Translations under genes and position numbers: made by a program
Shown: piece after piece, positions 1 to 5,138 of the stretch
How positions within the stretch are numbered: the first letter of the stretch is position 1
Layout of the letters: every line of letters begins with the position of its first letter
From: Onstottus_B sp035558335
Lineage (GTDB): Bacteria; Acidobacteriota; Blastocatellia; UBA7656
DNA length: 5,138 nucleotides
Assembly (NCBI GenBank): GCA_035558335.1
Contig: DATMCM010000117.1
Coordinates: forward strand, 1 to 5,138
Reading direction: 5' to 3'
The notes under the pieces: generated by a model
Databases searched by the model: none
Seen by the model: the letters and a program-made list of their open reading frames with translations, nothing else
Told to the model about the DNA's origin: nothing

Positions 1-138
1 GGTCCTTAACGCACCGGCCAGTGCAGGCCGGGCGACACAAACCACGCGAGAACCGACCCGAGCCAACAGCCCGCCAACGGTACAGCCTACCGCCCCTGCG
101 CCGACGATCACGTACCTGGGCTGCTTTCCATCGCTCAT
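1..138 (-). CDS. N-terminal fragment of a ketopantoate reductase-like (PanE/ApbA family) NAD(P)-dependent oxidoreductase
   Basis: Reading the minus strand from the ATG at 138-136 gives 46 open codons that run off the left edge. Seen: after nine polar residues comes a first beta strand and dinucleotide-binding loop, VIVGAGAVG (residues 10-18), with the GxGxxG glycines at 13, 15 and 18. A helix (GGLLARVG) follows, then a second strand ending in CVAR with Arg37. Known: this layout matches the ApbA/PanE N-terminal domain, where an Arg just after the second strand helps bind the NADPH phosphate; the family reduces 2-dehydropantoate to pantoate in the cytoplasm for pantothenate and CoA synthesis. 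Inference: other Rossmann oxidoreductases share this fold, and many PanE homologues act on other 2-oxo acids, so no symbol is given. The start is the first ATG, with no Shine-Dalgarno site before it and a TATTAT -10 candidate only about 8 bases upstream. The gene is divergent from the hydrolase at 195. Confidence 0.72.
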   Translation of the reverse strand, partial: MSDGKQPRYVIVGAGAVGCTVGGLLARVGSRVVCVARPALAGALRT

Positions 139-153
139 AGCAACAGATAATAT
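125..153 (+). promoter_or_regulatory. Candidate sigma70-type promoter for the alpha/beta hydrolase gene
   Basis: TTTCCA at 125-130 matches the -35 consensus at 4 of 6 positions. After exactly 17 bases, TAATAT at 148-153 matches the -10 consensus at 4 of 6. Transcription would begin near 160, giving a leader of about 35 bases that contains the GGAG ribosome site at 185-188. The -35 lies inside the start of the divergent reductase gene. This is consensus matching only; the match is moderate and the organism's sigma factor preference is unknown. Confidence 0.35.
147..152 (-). promoter_or_regulatory. Candidate -10 element for the divergent reductase gene (near-leaderless)
   Basis: On the minus strand this hexamer reads TATTAT, a 5 of 6 match to TATAAT. 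A weak TTG-containing -35 (TTGCTG, 173-168) sits 15 bases upstream, which is short spacing. Initiation about 7 bases downstream would fall at or next to the ATG at 138, so the transcript would be leaderless or nearly so. This agrees with the absence of a Shine-Dalgarno site before that ATG. The same AT-rich core overlaps the plus-strand -10 candidate, so the two promoters could not be occupied together. Confidence 0.3.
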
Positions 154-194
154 CGCACTGCAGCTAACAGCAACACGGAAGAACGGAGCTTGAG

Positions 195-881
195 ATGCAA
201 AGCGAGAGACGGACCGAGCAGCGGGTCAACCTGTACTACGACCTCTATGTTCCTGAAAGCGTAGCCTCGAAACCGCGACCGCTCGTCGTGGCCTTTCATG
301 GCTATGAAGGGAACAAAGAGTCCATGATGGCGCTGATGCAAAAGATCAACTCCGAAGACTTGATCATCGCTTCAGTTCAGGGCCCGAATTCGTTTTTCGT
401 GCGCGACGGGAGCGAGCCTAACAAACCCAGGATAGGTTTCGGATGGATGATGCAATACAAGGCCGAAGAAACGATAAGGCTTCATCATGAGACGTTGCTC
501 ACCGTAATTCGCGACATTGAGGCCGAACACCCGATCGACCGACGGGCGATCTTCTCGATCGCGTTCTCTCAATCGGTATCGCTCAATTACCGGTTCGCCT
601 TCACCCACCCCGGGCTTGTGCGAGGAGTGGTCGCTGTCTGCGGTGGAATCCCGGGCGACTGGGACCAGGACAAGTATCAGGAGAGCGATACTGACGTTTT
701 GATTATCGCCGGCGAAAACGATGAGTTTTATCCGCTTGAACGCACGCACACGTTCAAGGACGCGATAGCTAAACGGGCTCGGTCAGTTGAATTCAGAACC
801 TTTCCAGGAGGACACGTCTTCGCACGAGAAACATTGCCGATAATCAACGAGTGGATCAAGACACGCCTCGGGACCGATTGA
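195..881 (+). CDS. Alpha/beta hydrolase, carboxylesterase/phospholipase type, with atypical nucleophile elbow
   Basis: A 228-residue cytoplasmic protein with no signal peptide or membrane segment. Seen: an oxyanion-loop strand LVVAFHGYEG (30-39, His35-Gly36); a nucleophile region IAFSQSVSLNYRFA (122-135) with candidate Ser125; a strand VLIIAGENDEFYP with candidate Asp176; and FPGGHVF with candidate His207. The order Ser-Asp-His and the length match small predicted esterases (Abhydrolase_2/Esterase_phd/YpfH-like), which hydrolyse carboxyl esters or lysophospholipids; the actual substrate cannot be read from the sequence. Odd: the usual G-x-S-x-G elbow is A-F-S-Q-S, both glycines being replaced, although the following SLNYRFAFTHPG matches the family well. 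The ATG is preceded by GGAG at 185-188 with 6-base spacing, which supports this start. It is divergent from the reductase and convergent with the glycosyltransferase, whose stop is 6 bases past this one, so it is probably monocistronic. Confidence 0.85.
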   Translation: MQSERRTEQRVNLYYDLYVPESVASKPRPLVVAFHGYEGNKESMMALMQKINSEDLIIASVQGPNSFFVRDGSEPNKPRIGFGWMMQYKAEETIRLHHETLLTVIRDIEAEHPIDRRAIFSIAFSQSVSLNYRFAFTHPGLVRGVVAVCGGIPGDWDQDKYQESDTDVLIIAGENDEFYPLERTHTFKDAIAKRARSVEFRTFPGGHVFARETLPIINEWIKTRLGTD

Positions 882-909
882 AAGCGCCTATCTATCCCTG
901 GACCGATTG
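871..909. repeat. Pair of 10-base direct repeats spanning the convergent gene ends
   Basis: GGACCGATTG occurs at 871-880, covering the last codons of the hydrolase, and again at 900-909, inside the last codons of the oppositely oriented glycosyltransferase. The start-to-start distance is 29 bases. A complementary pair, CGCCTC at 864-869 and GAGGCG at 917-922, brackets both copies. Neither arrangement is followed by a T-run, so I do not call a terminator here. Chance or a small local duplication are both possible. Confidence 0.35.
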
Positions 910-2624
910 TTATTAAGAGGCGAGTTGGGTGGGCGATCACTCAGTTCGAAGACACGAAATGGGCGTTGGGGATCAGGCCCGATGACTCCTCTGTCTCGAT
1001 AGTTTATTTTGATGAACTCGAGCAGCTCCGGTTGAGGCAGAGATTGAAGGCTTGAATAAACATCGAGTATCAGTCGCGGCCTTGTGCGTCGCAGATCCTC
1101 GATCAGATTTGCCGCGGCTTCTGTTCTGAACGCCTCTCCCGATTGAGCCACCGTGCCTTCAGCATCAACGAACCGCCCATCGATGTAGTACGGCGTCAAA
1201 TAGCGCGATGCCGGACGGCAACCGGTCTGCCAGTAGACATCGTGAGCATAACCCCAGATGTACAGCGGCTCACCCGCTGAGATCTCCCCGCTGACAAACG
1301 CCGAGACGACCTCCGCCTCTTCTTGTCGCTTAGTCATACCCCAGTTAGCGCTCCAGCGGGTGCGCGAGCCGCTGATCGTTTCGTAAGCCAGCACCGCGGT
1401 GCGATGATGACTTCTTGTGAGACCGATCGTGAACAGCACGCATAAAGCTGCAGCGGCGATCTTCCATCGAACCCTTGCCGGACGCTCGCTGAGCCGCTCG
1501 CACAACAACCGCCCGCCCCTCGCTCCGAGCAGCGAAAGCGCAGGCAACGCTGCTATGAAGTAGTGCCCGAAAAACCGGTCTCCCATTCCGATTCCGACCA
1601 GCGTAACCGCAGTCCATAGGGCTACTGCAAGATCGAAACGCGCGGCCGTCGAGGGTTCGTTGCTCGCCGGTAGCTGTTCCTTTCCACCGGGCAAACTCTT
1701 TTTTGTTACTGCTAGCGCATGCACGACCACCCAGATCGAGAGCGCCCAGAGGGTCGCATTGAAAAAGACGTAACTCAATCCGCGTCCGAGCAGGAATTTC
1801 AGCCACAGATTCGCCGGACCGGCATCGATGTACAACATGTTCAGAAGAATTCCGTTGCGCCAGAAGTCACCAAGCGCGCGGGTCTTAATCAACCAAAGGA
1901 CAAACACAACGAGCACCGCTGCAAAACCCGCACCGATCAGCAACAACCTCACGAACGCCTGACGGATCAACACGACCAGGCGCCGATCTCCACCTTCGCT
2001 CTTTCGCGCGACAAAAACTGCTCCGGCCTCCAGAAGAGCAAAGATCCCAAGGTTGAGTACACCAACTTGCTTGAACATCGTTGCAACTCCGGTCAAAGCT
2101 CCGGCGGCAACGAGCGCCGCATTCCGCTTTCGGCGATCCATCCCATTCGACTCGGCGATCATGAAGAAGTAGAACGCCGCTGTGTACGGCAAGGCCATCA
2201 GAAGCTCAGTGTTCGCGGCCATCGTGTCCTGCGTGAAATAGTTGGTACTGAAGTAGACGAAGAAAAGCGCGGACCAGAGCGCCGTCCGCTTTCCATAGAA
2301 GCGCGCGGCTGCGGCATAGACTACCAGCGAAGTTGCAAAGTTCCACACGGTCGCCGCCAGATGAACCGCTTTCATGCTAGGGCCGAATAATGCAAACACG
2401 GCGGCGTAGAAGAAGCTGGCGCCGGGCGTCTTGTCGGTCACCACGTCGGCATAAAGCCGCGCACCGTCGAGCATGCGTATCGCGGTAAGCGCCCTCACGC
2501 CTTCGTCGCCGTTCACGAAATCGTAGCGAAGATAAAAGACTCTCAATAAGAGGTTCAAGACAAACAGCCCGGCTAATGCGAGCCAGATCCGCCGCGCGGT
2601 AACGATTTCGTCTTTGTTATTCAC
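888..2624 (-). CDS. GT-C membrane glycosyltransferase, family 39/83-like (PMT_2/ArnT-like)
   Basis: A 578-residue polytopic inner-membrane protein with roughly 11-13 hydrophobic segments between residues 12 and 402, then a soluble, probably periplasmic, C-terminal part (about 403-578). Seen: the first membrane helix is followed by NGDEG with the acidic pair Asp40-Glu41, the place of the conserved first-loop acidic motif of GT-C enzymes; next come DKTPGASFFYA (64-74), ANTELLMALP (137-146), FKQVG (184-188) and GHYFIAALPAL (353-363), all typical of the PMT_2 family; IWGYAHDVYW (456-465) and PASRY (471-475) resemble the usual C-terminal region. Known: such enzymes move a sugar from a polyprenyl-phosphate donor to lipid, glycan or protein outside the membrane. 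Donor and acceptor are not evident. The start is GTG: the frame has a TAG 19 codons upstream with no other start between, and AAGG (2633-2630) lies 5 bases before it. The tail after residue 562 is Pro/Asn/Arg-rich and looks non-conserved. No glycan gene cluster is visible around it. Confidence 0.88.
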   Translation of the reverse strand: MNNKDEIVTARRIWLALAGLFVLNLLLRVFYLRYDFVNGDEGVRALTAIRMLDGARLYADVVTDKTPGASFFYAAVFALFGPSMKAVHLAATVWNFATSLVVYAAAARFYGKRTALWSALFFVYFSTNYFTQDTMAANTELLMALPYTAAFYFFMIAESNGMDRRKRNAALVAAGALTGVATMFKQVGVLNLGIFALLEAGAVFVARKSEGGDRRLVVLIRQAFVRLLLIGAGFAAVLVVFVLWLIKTRALGDFWRNGILLNMLYIDAGPANLWLKFLLGRGLSYVFFNATLWALSIWVVVHALAVTKKSLPGGKEQLPASNEPSTAARFDLAVALWTAVTLVGIGMGDRFFGHYFIAALPALSLLGARGGRLLCERLSERPARVRWKIAAAALCVLFTIGLTRSHHRTAVLAYETISGSRTRWSANWGMTKRQEEAEVVSAFVSGEISAGEPLYIWGYAHDVYWQTGCRPASRYLTPYYIDGRFVDAEGTVAQSGEAFRTEAAANLIEDLRRTRPRLILDVYSSLQSLPQPELLEFIKINYRDRGVIGPDPQRPFRVFELSDRPPNSPLNNNRSRDR

Positions 2625-2699
2625 GGCAGCCTTGTGCTCTCCGCAATTGGTTGCTCCTCGAATCTCATCAGGCGGTGAATGCTAACAAACCAAAGCCTG

Positions 2700-2752
2700 G
2701 CAGGCGAGACCTGCGGTCAGACAGTGTCGCTGACCTGATGCTTGACCATCAG
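2700..2752 (+). promoter_or_regulatory. Candidate structured leader: three abutting hairpins upstream of the LeuA-like gene
   Basis: Three perfect small stems follow one another almost without gaps: GCAGG/CCTGC (2700-2704 with 2710-2714, loop 5), GGTCAG/CTGACC (2715-2720 with 2730-2735, loop 9), and CTGATG/CATCAG (2735-2740 with 2747-2752, loop 6). Alternative pairings compete: GACC 2708-2711 can pair with GGTC 2715-2718, and GGTCA 2715-2719 can pair with TGACC at 2731-2735 or at 2743-2747. This is the pattern expected of a switching leader RNA, or the second dyad could be a protein operator in DNA. No named riboswitch class is recognised, and short stems can occur by chance. The region is divergent, so it may instead serve the glycosyltransferase. 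Confidence 0.3.
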
Positions 2753-2770
2753 CTTGCGGGTTTGCTCTAA
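2738..2770 (+). CDS. Possible leucine-rich leader peptide (10 codons) before the LeuA-like gene
   Basis: ATG at 2738 opens a 10-codon frame, MLDHQLAGLL, ending with TAA at 2768-2770, ten bases before the ATG of the LeuA-like gene. Four of ten residues are leucine (CTT, CTT, TTG, CTC), two of them adjacent at the end. Known: leucine biosynthesis genes in several bacteria are controlled by leader peptides with leucine codons. Against it: no Shine-Dalgarno site is visible, leucine is the commonest residue in proteins, and no terminator hairpin lies between this frame and the gene. Its start codon is in the 5' arm of the third hairpin, so translation would open that hairpin. It is a tentative call. 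Confidence 0.2.
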   Translation: MLDHQLAGLL

Positions 2771-2780
2771 TCGAAGTCGG

Positions 2781-3995
2781 ATGGACTCGAGCGAATTAAT
2801 CTACGATTGGAATCGAGTTGGCCTCGATGAACCAGCTCATCGGCGCGTCGAATTCGATGACGAGACGCTCAGGGACGGGCTTCAGTCGCCTTCGGTCATC
2901 GATCCGCCCATCGACAAGAAGATTGCGATACTTCACCTGATGGACTCGATCGGGATCGACAGCGCCGACATCGGCTTGCCGGGCGCCGGACCTCGCGCGG
3001 TCGCCGACGTGACCCGGCTCGCCAGGGAAATCATCGACTGCAAACTGGACATCCGCCCCAACTGCGCCGCTCGCACCGTTCTCGCCGACATCCAGCCAAT
3101 CATAGATATCTCGGAGAAGGTCGGAACGCCGATAGAAACCGGGACTTTCATCGGCTCGAGTCCGATTCGCCAGTATGCCGAAGGCTGGTCGCTGGAGATG
3201 ATGCTAACCGCGACGGAAGACGCGGTGAAGTTTGCGGTCTCGCATGGTCTCCCGGTTATGTTCGTGACCGAAGACACCACTCGCGCGCGCCCGGAAACCC
3301 TTCGGGCGCTCTACAAGACCGCGGTTGAAGCTGGCGCAAAACGAATCTGCCTGTGCGACACTTGCGGCCACGCAACACCGGCGGGCGTGAGCTCACTGAT
3401 AGGATTCATAAAGACGATGCTTCAAGAGATCGGCGCCATCGACGTGAAAATTGACTGGCACGGACACCAGGACCGCGGGCTGGGCGTGATTAACTCGATC
3501 GCGGCTTACGAAGCAGGTGCAGACCGGTTGCACGGCACGGCGCTTGGCATCGGCGAGCGGGTAGGGAACACGCCGATGGATCAGCTTCTCGTGAATCTCC
3601 AGTTGATGGGCCGCATCGACCGGGATCTTACAAACCTGACGCGGTATTGCGAGACTGTATCCGAGGCAACGGGCGTGCCTATTCCGATCATGTATCCCAT
3701 AGTCGGGCGCGATGCGTTCAGGACGGCGACTGGAGTGCACGCTGCTGCGGTCATAAAGGCTTATCGGAAAGGCGACGACTGGCTGGCGGATATGGTCTAT
3801 TCGGGCGTGCCGGCGAAGATGCTGGGGCGCGAGCAGTTGATCGAGATCGGACCCATGAGCGGAAAATCAAACGTGGTCTTTTGGCTTGAACGGCACGGCC
3901 TCGACCCGACCGAAGATCGCGTGGAGCGAATCTTCAACACCGCGAAGAAGAGCGATTCGGTTCTCACCGACGATGCATTGCTCGCGCTTGTATAA
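2781..3995 (+). CDS. DRE-TIM acyltransferase of the 2-isopropylmalate/homocitrate synthase family
   Basis: A 404-residue cytoplasmic enzyme from the ATG chosen here. Known: the family condenses acetyl-CoA with a 2-oxo acid on a divalent metal. Seen, in order: DDETLRDGLQSP (26-37) with catalytic Arg31 and metal ligand Asp32; ADIGLPGAG (62-70); TEDTTRARPE (163-172) with Glu164 where LeuA has its catalytic Glu; DTCGHATP (193-200); the metal histidines in WHGHQD (His227, His229); GIGERVGN (256-263); then the post-barrel subdomain with GVHA (His320) and GPMSGKSN (357-364). The post-barrel part argues for a synthase rather than a lyase. It ends before the roughly 120-residue leucine-sensing domain of typical LeuA, so its length is like homocitrate synthase. 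Odd: the elbow reads RDGLQ, as in HMG-CoA lyase, not RDGEQ, and Asp63 replaces the usual Glu. A TTG at 2742 would add 13 residues, but these are basic, lie over the hairpins, and lack a ribosome site. Only weak GAAG (2773-2776) precedes the ATG. The substrate is uncertain. Confidence 0.85.
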   Translation: MDSSELIYDWNRVGLDEPAHRRVEFDDETLRDGLQSPSVIDPPIDKKIAILHLMDSIGIDSADIGLPGAGPRAVADVTRLAREIIDCKLDIRPNCAARTVLADIQPIIDISEKVGTPIETGTFIGSSPIRQYAEGWSLEMMLTATEDAVKFAVSHGLPVMFVTEDTTRARPETLRALYKTAVEAGAKRICLCDTCGHATPAGVSSLIGFIKTMLQEIGAIDVKIDWHGHQDRGLGVINSIAAYEAGADRLHGTALGIGERVGNTPMDQLLVNLQLMGRIDRDLTNLTRYCETVSEATGVPIPIMYPIVGRDAFRTATGVHAAAVIKAYRKGDDWLADMVYSGVPAKMLGREQLIEIGPMSGKSNVVFWLERHGLDPTEDRVERIFNTAKKSDSVLTDDALLALV

Positions 3996-4000
3996 AGCAG

Positions 4001-4035
4001 CTATCGGCCAACCGGGCTCAGATAGAGTTTCTTTT
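4001..4035 (+). terminator. Candidate intrinsic terminator after the LeuA-like gene
   Basis: Starting 5 bases after the stop codon, CTATC (4001-4005) pairs with GATAG (4021-4025). Inside it, GGCC (4006-4009) pairs with GGCT (4015-4018), one pair being G-T, around the 5-base loop AACCG. A two-base bulge (4019-4020) lies on the 3' arm. That gives nine pairs. Two bases later comes the T-rich run TTTCTTTT (4028-4035). Position, stem and T-run fit a rho-independent terminator, which would separate the transcript from the downstream peptidase. The GC part of the stem is short, so efficiency may be modest. Confidence 0.5.
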
Positions 4036-4084
4036 GATCGCGGACGAAGCGACCCGAACTCAGCTTGATAGCCAATCCTTAATT

Positions 4085-4090
4085 AAAGGG
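4085..4090 (+). promoter_or_regulatory. Ribosome binding site fixing the GTG start of the M20 peptidase
   Basis: AAAGGG lies 7 bases before GTG 4098-4100. An in-frame TAA at 4080-4082 closes the frame upstream and the codons between contain no other usual start, so GTG is the first available start. It is the clearest Shine-Dalgarno site in the window. I see no convincing -35/-10 pair in the 62 bases between the terminator candidate and this site. Confidence 0.6.
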
Positions 4091-4097
4091 AAATTGC

Positions 4098-5138
4098 GTG
4101 TCGACAGAAGAATCCTACTCGATCCCGGCGTTGTTGCGCGCGGTACAAACTCAGCAAGCGTTCCGCTTCATTGACGAAACCCGCGCTCAAATCGATGAAG
4201 AGCTGATCCACGTTTGCGAGATACCCGCCCCTCCTTTCAGAGAATTCGCCAGAGCAGAGTATATCAAGCAGCGATTCGAGCAATTAGGACTGGCACGCGT
4301 CAGAACCGACGACGAGGGAAACGTAATCGCCGAGCGTCCCGGCCTCTCGTCATCTCCTCGCATAATCGTGTCGGCACATCTGGACACGGTCTTTCCCGAA
4401 GGTACCGATGTGAGCGTGAAACGCGAAGCCGGACGTCTGTCGGCGCCCGGCATCAGCGACAACACCTGCGGTATTGTAAGTCTGATTGCGTTAGCCGGAG
4501 CGTTGAACGCTGCTCGCATAAAGACAGAGAGTACCCTCTGCTTCGTGGCAACGGTCGGGGAAGAAGGCGAAGGTAACCTACGAGGAGTGCGGCGCCTATT
4601 CGGAGCCGACGAGTTTCAAACGGGAGTCGCCGCGTTTATCTCGCTTGACGGCCCGGGAGTCGAGCGCATTACTAACCGGGCGCTCGGATCGCGCCGCTAC
4701 CGAGTGACGATCAACGGACCCGGCGGCCACAGTTGGGGCGACTTTGGCATCGTAAATCCGGTTCACGCGCTCGGACGCGCCATCGGTCGCTTTGCCGCTT
4801 ACCCGGCGCCGCTTGCTCCTCGCACGTCCTACAATGTCGGCATTATCGAAGGAGGCAGCTCGGTAAACGCTGTTCCCGAACGCGCGGCAATGCTCGTCGA
4901 TATGCGCTCCCTGTCGTCCGAGGAAATCGACAAGCTGGAAGCGTACCTGCGCCGCGTGGTTGACATCGCGATCCGCGAAGAGAACCTGCTGCGCTCGATG
5001 AGCGGCACGAGTCTGAGCTACAAACTGGAGCAAGTCGGGGATAGGCCATCGGGCGAAACACCGGCTGAATCAAATCTGGTGAAAGCGGCGCTCGGGTGTT
5101 CGCGTGCGCTTGGCATCGAGCCTCGGCTGGATTGCGCA
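4098..5138 (+). CDS. M20-family metallopeptidase, zinc-dependent (PepT/carboxypeptidase G2-like), 3' end missing
   Basis: An open frame of 347 codons from GTG to the right edge, without a stop. Seen: the first metal motif SAHLDTVF with His94 and Asp96; PGISDNTCGIVSL with the bridging metal ligand Asp121; TVGEEGEGN with general base Glu155 and ligand Glu156; SLDGPG with ligand Asp184; and the inserted dimerisation domain opening with NGPGGHSWGDFG (206-217), whose His211 in relatives completes the partner subunit's active site. EGGSSVNAVPERA and VDMRS (267-271) follow as usual for the family. Known: M20 enzymes are two-metal exopeptidases or deacylases that cut peptides or N-acyl amino acids. 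The final metal-binding His, expected near the C terminus, lies beyond the window, so about 40-80 residues are missing. There is no signal peptide; it is probably cytoplasmic. It follows the LeuA-like gene by 102 bases with a terminator candidate between, so co-transcription is doubtful. Substrate unknown. Confidence 0.88.
   Translation, partial: MSTEESYSIPALLRAVQTQQAFRFIDETRAQIDEELIHVCEIPAPPFREFARAEYIKQRFEQLGLARVRTDDEGNVIAERPGLSSSPRIIVSAHLDTVFPEGTDVSVKREAGRLSAPGISDNTCGIVSLIALAGALNAARIKTESTLCFVATVGEEGEGNLRGVRRLFGADEFQTGVAAFISLDGPGVERITNRALGSRRYRVTINGPGGHSWGDFGIVNPVHALGRAIGRFAAYPAPLAPRTSYNVGIIEGGSSVNAVPERAAMLVDMRSLSSEEIDKLEAYLRRVVDIAIREENLLRSMSGTSLSYKLEQVGDRPSGETPAESNLVKAALGCSRALGIEPRLDCA

Noticed and set aside
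372..749. 125-codon minus-strand frame inside the hydrolase gene
   Set aside because: It lies opposite the conserved catalytic region of the hydrolase and shows no recognisable motif; a shadow frame.
882..887. Bidirectional terminator between the convergent genes
   Set aside because: The gap is 6 bases and the only complementary arms nearby are about 47 bases apart with no T-run in either direction.
1719..2390. 223-codon plus-strand open frame opposite the glycosyltransferase
   Set aside because: It is antisense to conserved membrane segments, and its product is a Gln/Arg/Glu/His-rich string with no domain, as expected from reading a hydrophobic gene backwards. No ribosome site.
2633..2678. 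Short plus-strand frames (GTG 2634, TTG 2633) in the divergent gap as alternative leader peptides
   Set aside because: Non-ATG starts, no ribosome site, and unremarkable composition with only one or two leucines; weaker than the frame at 2738.
4036..4097. Promoter for the M20 peptidase (TTGATC or TTGATA with TTAATT)
   Set aside because: None of the possible -35/-10 pairs has acceptable spacing; the AT-rich stretch is better explained as the context of the ribosome site.
4596..5033. 145-codon minus-strand frame opposite the M20 peptidase
   Set aside because: The plus frame carries all expected M20 metal ligands and is open throughout; the antisense product resembles no family.
1..5138. A new defence, mobile or biosynthetic system spanning the window
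   Set aside because: The genes alternate in direction, belong to common enzyme families and show no shared function, repeats or mobile-element signatures that would tie them into one system.

Overview
The window is 5138 bases of bacterial chromosomal DNA with a GC content in the mid-50s percent by eye. It looks like a free-living, probably soil or sediment, Gram-negative-type lineage. The gene style (GTG starts, weak Shine-Dalgarno sites, a lone large membrane glycosyltransferase, a LeuA-like protein opening with an 'LIYDWN' stretch) fits Acidobacteriota-like metagenomic genomes. That placement is an inference from memory of similar proteins, not something the sequence proves. I see no insertion sequence, phage gene, CRISPR array, tRNA or rRNA.

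Layout. (1) Bases 1-138, minus strand: the first 46 codons of a Rossmann-fold reductase of the ketopantoate reductase (PanE/ApbA) type, running off the left edge. (2) A 56-base divergent gap whose AT-rich core can serve as a -10 element in both directions. (3) 195-881, plus strand: a small alpha/beta hydrolase (carboxylesterase/phospholipase type) with an intact Ser-Asp-His triad but a degenerate nucleophile elbow. (4) 888-2624, minus strand: a 578-residue GT-C membrane glycosyltransferase (PMT_2/ArnT-like), convergent with the hydrolase and only 6 bases from it. (5) 2625-2780: a divergent intergenic region with a run of three abutting small hairpins and a 10-codon leucine-rich upstream reading frame. 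(6) 2781-3995, plus strand: a 404-residue DRE-TIM acyltransferase of the isopropylmalate/homocitrate synthase family without the C-terminal allosteric domain, followed 5 bases after its stop by a good candidate intrinsic terminator. (7) 4098-5138, plus strand: an M20-family metallopeptidase, cut by the right edge after 347 residues. No stretch longer than 300 bases lacks a gene.

How the parts relate. These look like ordinary housekeeping and accessory genes rather than one operon: transcription direction changes four times along -, +, -, +, + (with a terminator between the last two). A loose metabolic link exists between the PanE-like reductase and the LeuA-like synthase, since both families meet at 2-oxoisovalerate (pantothenate and leucine synthesis), but the genes are not co-transcribed. 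I found no clear new multi-gene system. The part most worth a second look is the 2700-2770 leader of the LeuA-like gene, where competing hairpins and a short leucine-rich frame could be an amino-acid-responsive leader. Next is the synthase itself, whose substrate is not evident.
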